40,426 nt of DNA from Larkinella sp. C7 (GTDB lineage: Bacteria > Bacteroidota > Bacteroidia > Cytophagales > Spirosomataceae): positions 1-40,426 of the forward strand of contig NZ_VBSL01000026.1 of assembly GCF_006149005.1 (NCBI RefSeq), given 5' to 3'. A program made the position numbers and the translations under genes. Under the pieces are notes generated by a model. That model did no database searches, was not told where the DNA came from, and saw only the letters and a program-made list of their open reading frames with translations. Shown here piece by piece: positions 1 through 7,012 of the stretch. The first letter of the stretch is position 1. Each line of letters opens with the position of its first letter.

Positions 1-1
1 C

Positions 2-790
2 ATCATGGCCCACGAAGTGGCGCACCAGTGGTGGGGCCTTTTTCTTTCACCCGCAGCGGTCGAAGGCGCCGGTGTACTCGTTGAAAGCCTGGCGACGTAT
101 TCGGCAATGCAGGTGGTGGAGGAAACACTGGGTTATGAGCACCTGCTGCGGTATTTATCCCAGATGCGACTGGAGTATGAAGTGCCGCGCTCCCGGGCAG
201 CTCCACCCCTGCTGCGCGCCAACAACCAGTTCATGAATTACCGCAAGGGACCCTTCGCGCTGTACGTCCTGAGAAAGTACATTGGAAAGGATCGGGTCAA
301 TGATGCGCTTCGGCGGATGCTTCGCGATTATACACCAAATCCTCCCTTGCCAACGACGCTCGATTTCTACCGGGAGTTGCAGACGGTGACGCCCGACTCG
401 CTGCACGTTATGGTCCATGATCTCTTTGCGGCAAACACCTTTTGGGAACTGGAGACCCAACGAGCCACCGCGAAACAACTCAAGGAGGGCACCTGGCAAG
501 TAATCCTGGAACTGGAAGCCCGGAAGATGACCGTCGACAGCATCGGCATGGAGACCAACGTTCTAATGAAGGATTGGATAGAAATTGGCGTCTACGCACC
601 GACTGCCAAAGACCAGCCATCGGAAAAAGTGCTCTACCTTCGAAAGCATCGCATTGGCACGGGTAAGCAGACCATCATTCTCACGGTTCCAGAAAAGCCC
701 GGGCGTGCCGGCCTTGATCCGAATCACCTGCTGATTGATTTAAACCCGGGAAATAACACCAAAAAGTTGAAGATGGAAGGGGTTTTATAA
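2..790 (+). CDS. M1-family metallopeptidase, C-terminal part (5' end outside the window)
   Basis: This is the 3' part of a zinc metallopeptidase gene whose reading frame is open through the left edge, so the ATG at 5 is internal. The first visible residues are HEVAHQWWG, the HExxH zinc site of M1 peptidases, followed by a further candidate zinc ligand in VLVESLATY. The extra residue between the histidines and that Glu, and the QWWG context, resemble the M1 domain fused to ABC-2 permeases in Bacteroidota (family knowledge). About 230 residues follow the zinc motif, including YRKGPFALYVLRKYIG, typical of the helical part. The stop TAA is at 788-790. No link to the copper genes is visible; it is probably a chromosomal neighbour of the island. 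The family is clear, the full architecture is not. Confidence 0.8.
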   Translation: MMAHEVAHQWWGLFLSPAAVEGAGVLVESLATYSAMQVVEETLGYEHLLRYLSQMRLEYEVPRSRAAPPLLRANNQFMNYRKGPFALYVLRKYIGKDRVNDALRRMLRDYTPNPPLPTTLDFYRELQTVTPDSLHVMVHDLFAANTFWELETQRATAKQLKEGTWQVILELEARKMTVDSIGMETNVLMKDWIEIGVYAPTAKDQPSEKVLYLRKHRIGTGKQTIILTVPEKPGRAGLDPNHLLIDLNPGNNTKKLKMEGVL

Positions 791-1129
791 GAGAATCCTG
801 TTTGAATTTAAAAAGTATTCGCGAGTTAAAAGTCACCAAAGAACTAAAATGTTTCACCTTGCCCGGTCGTGAAGGTTTATCGGGGCGACCCGGCAAGGTG
901 AAACATTTTAGTTTATGGATTTTTGAAATGTTCATTTACTGTTATAGCAACGACCATTGTGAAAACGTGATATGAAGAAGAGGCCTTTGAAGGCGCTTGA
1001 TTGAATTTTTTTGGTTTACTTGAATGGTAGTGTTTCCGAAGACTGAGCTTTACTAGTAGAAGAGCGACTGTAAACCAAAATCGCCGATAGTAAAGGGGAA
1101 GCTGACACAGTTCGGGTATATCCGCCACG
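791..1129. other. Intergenic region with no intact gene
   Basis: Apart from the hairpin at 844-911, no open frame here resembles a gene. The DNA between 912 and 1130 has no recognisable coding relic and leads into the thioesterase-like fragment. Confidence 0.5.
844..911. repeat. Near-perfect 26-bp inverted repeat (possible terminator)
   Basis: The arms at 844-869 and 886-911 are complementary at 25 of 26 positions and enclose a 16-base loop. The outer ends are AT-rich (CTAAAATG / CATTTTAG) and the inner part GC-rich. It lies 54 bases after the peptidase stop, so it could be a bidirectional terminator. The stem is unusually long for that, and a small hairpin element is an alternative. Confidence 0.8.
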
Positions 1130-1132
1130 GGA

Positions 1133-1354
1133 TGCATTTTATTAATCCCTCAGCAAATCACTGTTATGTTATTTCGTGCCAAAAAACGAAGTTATTATCT
1201 AGATGATTTCGAGTTTCTTGGCTGGAAGCCATTTGCGTTAAAAGGGGTAACTATTTATGAAGTACCAGGCGATCATTTCAACTTATTTACAACGCCAAAT
1301 GACAAGGAGTTTGCCCGGATTTTACAAGAAGTTTTAGACCGCTTGACCTGTTAA
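1133..1354 (+). pseudogene. Relic of an NRPS/PKS-type thioesterase C-terminus
   Basis: The frame open from about 1133 to the stop at 1354 encodes the pattern that ends type I thioesterase domains of peptide or polyketide synthetases: a strand with ITVMLFRA, then LGWKPF, then the hallmark YEVPGDHFNLF carrying the catalytic-type histidine, and a final helix FARILQEVLDRL. An ATG at 1166 could start a 62-residue peptide, but the homology begins upstream of it, so this is the tail of a destroyed larger gene. The adenylation, carrier and nucleophile regions are absent. It shows that the DNA left of the copper island has lost genes. The family is recognised from motifs only. Confidence 0.55.
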
Positions 1355-1384
1355 TATGTTTTCAACTTTTTACTCCCCTTACCA

Positions 1385-1600
1385 ATGGCAATTATTACCA
1401 ATCTCGATCCCCAAAGAAGAGTTTTAGCCCACGGATTCCTCTTAGTAGAAGAGGTATCAATCGATGAGGAAGTTTGGTGTGCAGTCGAAGAGTATTTGGA
1501 GGAAAATGGGAAAGACAACGAACTCAGTTTTAGTTCTAACTTTCACATAAGCTCCGAAGGAAAGTGTATCGTCTATTTGTCGAAGAAAATTTTAGTTTGA
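1385..1600 (+). CDS. Small acidic protein of unknown function
   Basis: This 71-residue ORF starts at ATG 1385, 30 bases after the thioesterase relic, and ends with TGA at 1598-1600. It is acidic, with clusters such as EEVSIDEEVW and EEYLEENGKDNE. It has no signal peptide, membrane segment or cysteine motif (one Cys near residue 32 and one near 60). I do not recognise the family. The plausible amino-acid composition and the hairpin terminator 54 bases downstream support a real gene. It could also be a remnant from the same degraded region. Confidence 0.4.
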   Translation: MAIITNLDPQRRVLAHGFLLVEEVSIDEEVWCAVEEYLEENGKDNELSFSSNFHISSEGKCIVYLSKKILV

Positions 1601-1653
1601 ATTTCGGGGATGCTGACTGCAAGGAGAAAGCGCGTCCCTACAATTATTCTATT

Positions 1654-1684
1654 TAAACTTGGCCACTTGCGCCGGCCAAGTTTA
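1654..1684. terminator. Hairpin terminator, 11-bp stem
   Basis: Perfect arms TAAACTTGGCC (1654-1664) and GGCCAAGTTTA (1674-1684) enclose a 9-base loop and are followed by a short T/A-rich stretch. It closes the transcript of the 71-residue ORF. Confidence 0.65.
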
Positions 1685-1774
1685 TTTATACTGATAATGA
1701 ACATATTAGTTTCTACTATTCCGTGATTATCCTACAACTTTGCGAAAGAATTCGGTTATTTCCCTCAATCTATA

Positions 1775-1835
1775 AATTTTGTAAATTCCTGCCTAAATCC
1801 TGTAACTGATTTATTGACTAGACCCCCTAAGTTTG
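1775..1835 (+). promoter_or_regulatory. Direct-repeat operator S1 plus -7 box, for the HYC-type gene
   Basis: Half-sites AATTTTGTAA (1775-1784) and AATCCTGTAA (1796-1805) start 21 bp apart. After a 22-bp spacer comes TAAGTTTG (1828-1835), matching the Bacteroidota -7 box TAnnTTTG. The start codon at 1855 is 19 bases further on. This is one of thirteen such sites in the window; binding by an HMA-AraC protein is inferred. Confidence 0.7.
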
Positions 1836-1854
1836 TACCCGTAAGACTCTCCTC

Positions 1855-2301
1855 ATGAAACTGACCTGGTATCACCGACTTATCTGCTTGTGGCTGGCAG
1901 CCTTTGTGCTGATCGGCAGCAGCGGGCATATCGTCGCGGAGCATTGGTGTAAGATGAGGGGAAAGTCGATGGAATTGCTGTTCACTAAGAAAGAGTGCAA
2001 AAAGCAGTGCCCGGATAAACCAAAATTTGCTTCTAATGAAACCGGGCCTATCATCTATAAATCACCCTGTTGCAAAGATGCTGAGCGGTTCGAGCGATTG
2101 GAACCCAAAAGCCAGTTTTCAATTAAAGCGACTGACCTGAATCCGCCTGTTACTGACTGGGCAGAGCATTTTGGGTTATTTCATTGGCTGACTACCCTAT
2201 TGCCAATCGAATCGTACCATCCGACGCTTTATAGGGCTGATGATCCTCCATCCCGCTCTGTACGCTTTCGATTGACTAACTACTGTATTTGGCTAATTTA
2301 A
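1855..2301 (+). CDS. HYC_CC_PP-type small exported Cys protein
   Basis: A 148-residue protein with a hydrophobic N-terminal segment (residues about 8-25) followed at once by HWC (residues 30-32), then C48 and C52 in ECKKQC, a CC pair at 72-73, and NPP near residue 116. This order (H-x-C, CC, PP) is that of the small Bacteroidota family called HYC_CC_PP, often seen next to copper efflux genes; its function is unknown. The C-terminus ends in a conserved run RFRLTNYCIWLI. A likely role is periplasmic or membrane-anchored metal or redox handling (inference). It sits under operator S1 and has a broken paralogue at 35791-36094. Start ATG 1855 follows the -7 box by 19 bases. Confidence 0.75.
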   Translation: MKLTWYHRLICLWLAAFVLIGSSGHIVAEHWCKMRGKSMELLFTKKECKKQCPDKPKFASNETGPIIYKSPCCKDAERFERLEPKSQFSIKATDLNPPVTDWAEHFGLFHWLTTLLPIESYHPTLYRADDPPSRSVRFRLTNYCIWLI

Positions 2302-2394
2302 GCCACCTTCACTCGTTGTAGGCTCCCCGCCTGCATGCCTTACTTTTTGTTTCTGGCACGTTCCGTTGTGGCAAAGAACCTTAGCTACTATCCG

Positions 2395-2414
2395 TACCTA
2401 TATGGATATAGGTA
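2395..2414. promoter_or_regulatory. 20-bp palindrome upstream of the beta-propeller gene
   Basis: Perfect 9-bp arms TACCTATAT and ATATAGGTA flank a GG centre, 52 bases before the start at 2467. It is a candidate operator or weak hairpin and is unlike the direct-repeat sites elsewhere. Confidence 0.4.
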
Positions 2415-2466
2415 ATAAGGCACAAGTTTATTCTATCTCTTCATAATTTCGAAATTAACCCTGGCT

Positions 2467-3543
2467 ATGAAAATCGCTTCGCGTTTCTTGCTGGCTATAC
2501 CCCTCCTGATTTTATCAGGCTGTTGGAGAATGCAAGACACAACCCCACAATTAAACATTAATTACCCAGCGGCCTATGTCGTCAATGGAGAGAGTAACTC
2601 CGTTTCCATTATCGATCTTACTACCCAACAGCTAAAGGAAACTATTTCTCTGGGAGATGCTTCCATGGGCGGTCATTCGATGGGCGGCACGACTGATCAA
2701 ATTATGTGGCCGCATCACATTTATCTTTCTCCGGATGGTACCCGGCTCAGCCTCGGCGTACCAGGAACAGACTTAAGTGGAGGGCACAGTGGCAGCATGG
2801 CTGGCATGAAAGGCCGCGTTGTCCTTCTGGACAGCCGCACCGGTAAATTGCTGGCCAACCAGGAGACTCCCGCAATGAATCACAATGCTGCTTTCTCTCC
2901 AGACGGCACCGAATTATGGACTGTTGAGATGGATGAAGCCGGGAAAGCGTTGGTGTACGATGCGACGACGCTCTCCTTAAAACAAAGCATTCCGGTTGGC
3001 GAAGAACCGGCGGAAGTGACCTTCTCATCCAATGGGCAATATGCTTTTGTAGCCAATGGTCATAGCAACAGCATTACGGTCATCCGGGTAGCTACTAAAA
3101 CCGTAGTAAAAACGATTCCGGTTGGTGAAGATCCGGTTGGCGCCTGGCCGGGTGCCGATGGAAAAATGTACGTCGATAATGAAAAGGGCCAGAGTATATC
3201 CATCATCGATGTTGGTACACTTGCGGTTACAGAAACCATCTCTCTTGGATTTATACCGGGCTATGCGGCCTTTAATCCGGTTTTGAATGAATTATGGGTT
3301 AGTCAGGCGGCAAGCGGCAATAAAGTAGTGGTTTTTCACCGCATGAACGATGTCTGGATGAAAGCGGGTGAAATAGTTACAGGCCTTGATGCTCATGCCA
3401 TTGCCTTTACAAAGGATGGATCGTTGGCTTATGTGACCAATCAGGGAGCAGGTTCAGTTTCCATTATTGACACAAAAACTCGCTCCAAGATCAAAGATAT
3501 TGTTGTCGGTAAAAAACCAAACGGAATTGTACTAAAAAATTAA
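2467..3543 (+). CDS. YVTN-family beta-propeller lipoprotein
   Basis: A 358-residue lipoprotein with signal peptide and lipobox LSGC (lipid Cys19), so it is predicted to be anchored in the outer or inner membrane facing the periplasm. The body consists of repeated propeller strands of the YncE/YVTN type: AYVVNGESNSVSIIDL, AFVANGHSNSITVI, MYVDNEKGQSISIIDV and AYVTNQGAGSVSIIDT, each followed by a TISLG or TIPVG element. A loop rich in His, Met and Gly (MGGHSMGGT, then GGHSGSMAGM, residues about 68-110) is a plausible soft-metal site and is unusual for the family. It is 165 bases after the HYC gene and 10 bases before the DUF2911 gene, so it is probably co-transcribed with the latter. The substrate is unknown. 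Confidence 0.75.
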   Translation: MKIASRFLLAIPLLILSGCWRMQDTTPQLNINYPAAYVVNGESNSVSIIDLTTQQLKETISLGDASMGGHSMGGTTDQIMWPHHIYLSPDGTRLSLGVPGTDLSGGHSGSMAGMKGRVVLLDSRTGKLLANQETPAMNHNAAFSPDGTELWTVEMDEAGKALVYDATTLSLKQSIPVGEEPAEVTFSSNGQYAFVANGHSNSITVIRVATKTVVKTIPVGEDPVGAWPGADGKMYVDNEKGQSISIIDVGTLAVTETISLGFIPGYAAFNPVLNELWVSQAASGNKVVVFHRMNDVWMKAGEIVTGLDAHAIAFTKDGSLAYVTNQGAGSVSIIDTKTRSKIKDIVVGKKPNGIVLKN

Positions 3544-3553
3544 AATCTTATTC

Positions 3554-4423
3554 ATGAATCAATTAAAAAAGAACACACGAACTCTCATAGCAGTTGGACT
3601 TTTGTCTTTAGTCTCCAGCGCCATTCGGGCTCAGTTGAATCTTCCAGAACCAAGCCCTTCCACGACTATTCATCAAAAAATCGGCTTTACGGATGTCACC
3701 CTTCGTTACTCCCGGCCGGGAGTAAAAGGACGGATCATTTTCGGTGGCCTGGTTCCTTTCGGAAAGTTATGGCGCACCGGTGCCTCTGATGCTACAATTA
3801 TTACCTTTTCAGACTCAATGCGCGTGGCGGGGACTTGGGTCCCTAAAGGAGCATACTCCCTTTTTACAATCCCAGAAGATCAGCATTGGACCGTTATTCT
3901 CAACACTTTTGTAGAAGGGCATGGTACTGAAGGGTATAGTGAAAAGAACGATTTACTCCGACTCCGGGTAAAACCCCAACCTTCAACGCGGTTTTATGAG
4001 TCTTTCACCATCGAAGTCCAGGATCTGACCCGCAACAACGGCTGTATTTATCTGCACTGGGCAAATACTTCCTTGGCAATCCCCTTGGAAAGTACCGCCG
4101 ACCGTCGTATCACTGCCGAGATTCTAGACCGTATAAATGTAAAAAAGGAAGATCGCCCTGGGCTTTACTATCAAGCGGCACTCTATTACTTCGATAATGA
4201 GAAGGACACGAAACAGGCGCTATCCTGGGCAACTAAAGCGGTTCAATTGAAGCCTGCATTTAATTATCTGCACTTGCAAGCGAAGCTTCTCGCTCGGCAT
4301 GGCGACTACAAAGCTGCCGTTGTTGCGGCTAAGCAATCCGCAGAAATGGCAAAGGCTGAAAAAATAATCGATTATGTAATCATCAATAACCAATTCATCG
4401 CTGAGTGGGAGAAAAAACAGTAA
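3554..4423 (+). CDS. DUF2911 domain protein with C-terminal TPR-like helices
   Basis: A 289-residue exported protein: signal peptide ending near SAIRAQ (residue about 27), then a DUF2911 domain (about 30-175) with the family landmarks YSRPGVKGRIIFGGLVPFG, WRTGA, and GAYSLFTIP followed by W-T-V-I. Residues about 190-280 form helical repeats (AALYYFDNEKDTKQALSWATKAVQLKP and similar), like tetratricopeptide units. The function of DUF2911 is not established; it is common in Bacteroidota periplasmic proteins. It begins 10 bases after the propeller gene, which suggests an operon. No metal-binding cysteines are seen. Confidence 0.8.
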   Translation: MNQLKKNTRTLIAVGLLSLVSSAIRAQLNLPEPSPSTTIHQKIGFTDVTLRYSRPGVKGRIIFGGLVPFGKLWRTGASDATIITFSDSMRVAGTWVPKGAYSLFTIPEDQHWTVILNTFVEGHGTEGYSEKNDLLRLRVKPQPSTRFYESFTIEVQDLTRNNGCIYLHWANTSLAIPLESTADRRITAEILDRINVKKEDRPGLYYQAALYYFDNEKDTKQALSWATKAVQLKPAFNYLHLQAKLLARHGDYKAAVVAAKQSAEMAKAEKIIDYVIINNQFIAEWEKKQ

Positions 4424-4497
4424 AGGCAGGACAATGTCCCGATTTCCAAACATTAAACTGACAATCAATAAATTACCTTCAAACTCCAATTTATAAC

Positions 4498-4962
4498 ATG
4501 AAAACGATGCGAATGATAATTGCGGCCATAGGCCTGAGTTTATTCGGTCAGGCAGCTTCTGCTCAAGCCACAAAACCTGCCTTGATAGCTTATTTAAGTG
4601 TTAAAGATGCCTTGGTGGCAACCGATGGGGATAAAGCGAAAGCCAAAGCCGAAGAACTGGTTTCCGCTTTTAATAAAGTAGCAGCCAGTGCCCTCTCAGC
4701 AACGGATCAGAAAGCGCTGACTGCCGCGAAAGCGAGTGCTGCAAGCATCAGCAAAACAAGTGAAATAGAAGTCCAACGGGAACAGTTCGAAACGTTATCG
4801 AAAAATATGATCGTTTTGGCTAAATCTACCAAGCCCGGTAAAGCCTATGTTCAATTTTGCCCCATGAAAGATGCTTCCTGGCTGAGCGACAAAAAAGAAG
4901 TCGCTAACCCGTATTATGGAAGCAAAATGCTCAAGTGTGGGAAAGTGACAGACGAAATTTAA
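4498..4962 (+). CDS. Free-standing DUF3347 copper-associated periplasmic protein
   Basis: A 154-residue protein with a signal peptide (cleavage near AASAQ, residue about 22) and a helical DUF3347 domain. The domain ends with its signature FCPMKDASWLSDKK, then NPYYGSKMLKCG: a Cys-Pro-Met and a Met-x-x-Cys that can bind Cu(I). The same domain is fused to the C-terminus of the second adaptor of Cus operon 1 (15923-17746), so this is likely a soluble partner or metal carrier for that pump (inference). In known proteins DUF3347 occurs next to or inside CusB-type adaptors of Bacteroidota. A hairpin follows at 4971-4996. Confidence 0.8.
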   Translation: MKTMRMIIAAIGLSLFGQAASAQATKPALIAYLSVKDALVATDGDKAKAKAEELVSAFNKVAASALSATDQKALTAAKASAASISKTSEIEVQREQFETLSKNMIVLAKSTKPGKAYVQFCPMKDASWLSDKKEVANPYYGSKMLKCGKVTDEI

Positions 4963-4970
4963 GTCTAGAA

Positions 4971-4996
4971 TGGAGAGTGGTGCATGCCACTCTCCA
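4971..4996. terminator. Hairpin after the DUF3347 gene
   Basis: Perfect 10-bp arms TGGAGAGTGG and CCACTCTCCA enclose TGCATG, and TATTTTAAC follows. It lies 8 bases after the stop and 28 bases before the HMA-AraC start, so it may terminate or attenuate read-through into the regulator. Confidence 0.65.
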
Positions 4997-5024
4997 TATT
5001 TTAACCAAATTAATAATCATCGAA

Positions 5025-5591
5025 ATGGCGATACAAGATCTGTTTATCAAAAATATGGTCTGTGACCGTTGCATTCGGGCAGTACGGCAAGACCTGGAAA
5101 AGCAGGGATACCAGGTTCATCGTATCGAGTTAGGTAAAGTAACGGTGGAAGCCCCTCACATTGATTTGCTGGCCATAGCCAATGCCTTGGAAGAGCAAGG
5201 CTTCGAGTTATTAACTGATCGCAATACACGCCTGGTTAATCAACTTAAAACGCTCATCATCGAGCTGATTCAAAGTGGCCGCATCATGCAATTGAAGACC
5301 ACCTTATCCGACTATTTAGCACTACATATGGGAATGGATTACGCCCACCTGAGCCACCTCTTTTCCACATCGGAACATGTGACGATTGAAAAATACTGGA
5401 TTTTCCAACGAGTCGAAAAAGCTAAGGAACTCCTCAGTTACCGTGAACTATCGATCCATGAAATTGCCATTCGATTGGGATATAGCAGTGTGGCTTACTT
5501 GACAAACCAATTTAAGCAAATTACAGGTCTCACTCCAGCTGCCTATCGGAATCGCAGTTCTTCAGATCGTAACCCTCTTGATTGGATTTAA
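5025..5591 (+). CDS. HMA-AraC fusion regulator 1 (predicted metal-sensing activator)
   Basis: A 188-residue cytoplasmic protein joining a heavy-metal-associated domain to an AraC DNA-binding domain. Residues 1-65 form a beta-alpha-beta HMA fold with the metal loop MVCDRCIRAV (C13, C16). Residues about 95-180 hold both AraC helix-turn-helix units: the first around DYLALHMGMDYAHLSHLF, the second with RVEKAKELLSYRELSIHEIAIRLGYSS and FKQITGLTPAAYR. Such a protein could bind Cu(I) or Ag(I) directly and activate transcription, a one-component alternative to CueR or CusRS (inference). An earlier in-frame TTG-type start at 4935 would run through the preceding stop region and hairpin; ATG 5025 begins exactly at the HMA fold. 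It has no S-type operator of its own, so it may be the basal sensor for the sites listed here. Confidence 0.8.
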   Translation: MAIQDLFIKNMVCDRCIRAVRQDLEKQGYQVHRIELGKVTVEAPHIDLLAIANALEEQGFELLTDRNTRLVNQLKTLIIELIQSGRIMQLKTTLSDYLALHMGMDYAHLSHLFSTSEHVTIEKYWIFQRVEKAKELLSYRELSIHEIAIRLGYSSVAYLTNQFKQITGLTPAAYRNRSSSDRNPLDWI

Positions 5592-5820
5592 ATCGCTTAT
5601 CTAACTCAAGTTAATTCCTATAAATACTTATTTTTACCAGCATATTGGACTGTTTACGGCACGAACTGATCCTTACTCTAAAATTCCCCTTACTCGCTTC
5701 TTTCTTCAATTTTCCCTTCCAGCAAGTTTGCCCCTGTTCCGCCCTGTCCTATTTTTTAAACCAACTCGACGAACTTGGGTCTTAACATTGGTCAATGGCA
5801 TCAAGGGGTTTCGGACCAAC
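5592..5820. other. Intergenic region before operator S2
   Basis: No convincing gene or hairpin is visible. With the S2 operator and the leader it makes a 320-base gap before the next start at 5912. Confidence 0.4.
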
Positions 5821-5881
5821 AATTCTGTAAAATTGTACGCCAATTTTGTAATAGAAATCCTTCAATTCTAAGCGAGATTTG
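5821..5881 (+). promoter_or_regulatory. Direct-repeat operator S2 plus -7-like box
   Basis: Half-sites AATTCTGTAA (5821-5830) and AATTTTGTAA (5842-5851) start 21 bp apart. A 22-bp spacer leads to GAGATTTG (5874-5881), a -7-like box keeping the TTTG. The gene starts at 5912. Confidence 0.7.
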
Positions 5882-5911
5882 TCCGTTCTCTACAAGTAAG
5901 ATTGATTAAAC

Positions 5912-6514
5912 ATGGAAGATGTGCAGACCATTGCCATTAAAGGACTGAAAGGGTCCGGCAGACAAGAAATTCTACAGCATAAATTAGCTACAATAGGAAT
6001 TCAAATTAAAACCAGCCATGGTAATTGGCTTACCCTTTCCGGATTATCCCAAATTAATGCCAAATACTTACTGGACGAAGCATTACATGCTTTGAATATG
6101 ACTCGGCTGGACGAAGCTTCCCAAATTCTTATATATCGGACGCAATCCTGGATTGAGCTGGAGTTGGACAAATTAATACAACAACCTATCGCCTGGAATG
6201 AGTTGAAATTGTGTTCCACTGAATTAGGAACATCCGCAAACCAATTAGACGCCCTATTTCTAATCGTAGAAGGCGTGAGCTTTGAAAAATACCTTAACCT
6301 TCAGCGCGTAGATAAAGTAAAAGAACTCCTGGTTTATACCGACTGGCCTCTCCCTTTTCTAGCCGAACGAATGGGTTACGAGTCGGTCCAACAAATGGCC
6401 GGCCATTTGATCAGGGAAACAGGGCTACCGGTTACTCACTTCAGAGCCCTTCACCAGGACCGTCAACGATTAAGGCAGGAGGTAAAAGCAATTCAAGCAC
6501 TATCTACCCGGTAA
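5912..6514 (+). CDS. AraC-type paralogue with a degenerate HMA domain (no cysteines in the metal loop)
   Basis: A 200-residue protein aligned over its length with the two HMA-AraC fusions here. In the N-terminal domain the loop that carries CxxC in the others reads GLKGSGRQEI, so both metal cysteines are replaced (K13 and G16). The C-terminal AraC part is recognisable (FEKYLNLQRVDKVKELLVYTDWPLPFLAERMGYESV, then RETGLPVTHFRAL), although the second helix-turn-helix is more diverged. It could be a metal-independent modulator, for example a competitor at the same operators or a sensor of something else (inference). It is itself preceded by operator S2. The reading frame is intact, which argues against a pseudogene. 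Confidence 0.7.
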   Translation: MEDVQTIAIKGLKGSGRQEILQHKLATIGIQIKTSHGNWLTLSGLSQINAKYLLDEALHALNMTRLDEASQILIYRTQSWIELELDKLIQQPIAWNELKLCSTELGTSANQLDALFLIVEGVSFEKYLNLQRVDKVKELLVYTDWPLPFLAERMGYESVQQMAGHLIRETGLPVTHFRALHQDRQRLRQEVKAIQALSTR

Positions 6515-6606
6515 TTTTCTCGATCCTTCATTTCACTTTTTAAATAAAACCATTCTAATAGTGCAGACATTCGATAATTTACACAACACGTGAGGCAGGT
6601 TTCAAC

Positions 6607-6667
6607 AATGTTACAAATCGGTTCCGGAATTTTGTAACATCCCCTTTACGTTCTACGACGACCTTTG
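6607..6667 (+). promoter_or_regulatory. Direct-repeat operator S3 plus -7-like box, for the HMA chaperone
   Basis: Half-sites AATGTTACAA (6607-6616) and AATTTTGTAA (6628-6637) start 21 bp apart; together they also form an inverted pair TTACAAA-N13-TTTGTAA. A 22-bp spacer leads to GACCTTTG (6660-6667). Confidence 0.7.
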
Positions 6668-6692
6668 CATCAGTAATTTGTTTTATTAAAAA

Positions 6693-6914
6693 ATGTCCAT
6701 TATGGAAGCGGTAAAATTCAAAACCAATATCAAGTGTAGTGGTTGCATTGCCAAAGCAACACCATTCCTCAATGAAGCGGTTGGGGCAGAAAATTGGGAA
6801 GTCGATACGGAGAGTCCCGATAAGGTATTAACCGTTGTGGCCGAAGGAATTTCGGCGGAACAGGTTAAAAAAGCCGTAGAGAACGCCGGTTATAAAGCGG
6901 AACAACTGAACTGA
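6693..6914 (+). CDS. Small HMA-domain metallochaperone (CopZ-like)
   Basis: A 73-residue single-domain HMA protein: beta strand VKFKTNIKCSGC with the metal site CSGC (about residues 14-17), helix IAKATPFLNEAVG, then VDTESPDKVLTVVAEG and the final helix QVKKAVENAGYKAEQL. By family knowledge such proteins carry Cu(I) in the cytosol to P-type ATPases; two such ATPases are encoded at 26615-29068 and 30759-33041. The loop is KCSGCIAK and not the usual MxCxxC, which is common among Bacteroidota HMA chaperones. ATG 6693 or 6702 could be the start. It is controlled by S3 and closed by a strong terminator. Confidence 0.8.
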   Translation: MSIMEAVKFKTNIKCSGCIAKATPFLNEAVGAENWEVDTESPDKVLTVVAEGISAEQVKKAVENAGYKAEQLN

Positions 6915-6938
6915 CCGGTAACAATCCCACACCAATTT

Positions 6939-6977
6939 AAACGACAAAGACGGCCCTTGGAACCGTCTTTGTCGTTT
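6939..6977. terminator. Strong bidirectional terminator, 15-bp stem
   Basis: Perfect arms AAACGACAAAGACGG (6939-6953) and CCGTCTTTGTCGTTT (6963-6977) surround a 9-base loop. It lies between the converging HMA chaperone and the minus-strand beta-propeller gene and can serve both. Confidence 0.85.
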
Positions 6978-7012
6978 ATACGCGTATGTACGATCCGGTA
7001 AAAACCGAGAAC

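Noticed and set aside
4935-5024. An N-terminal extension of HMA-AraC regulator 1
   Set aside because: It overlaps the end of the DUF3347 gene and the hairpin at 4971-4996; the HMA fold starts at ATG 5025.
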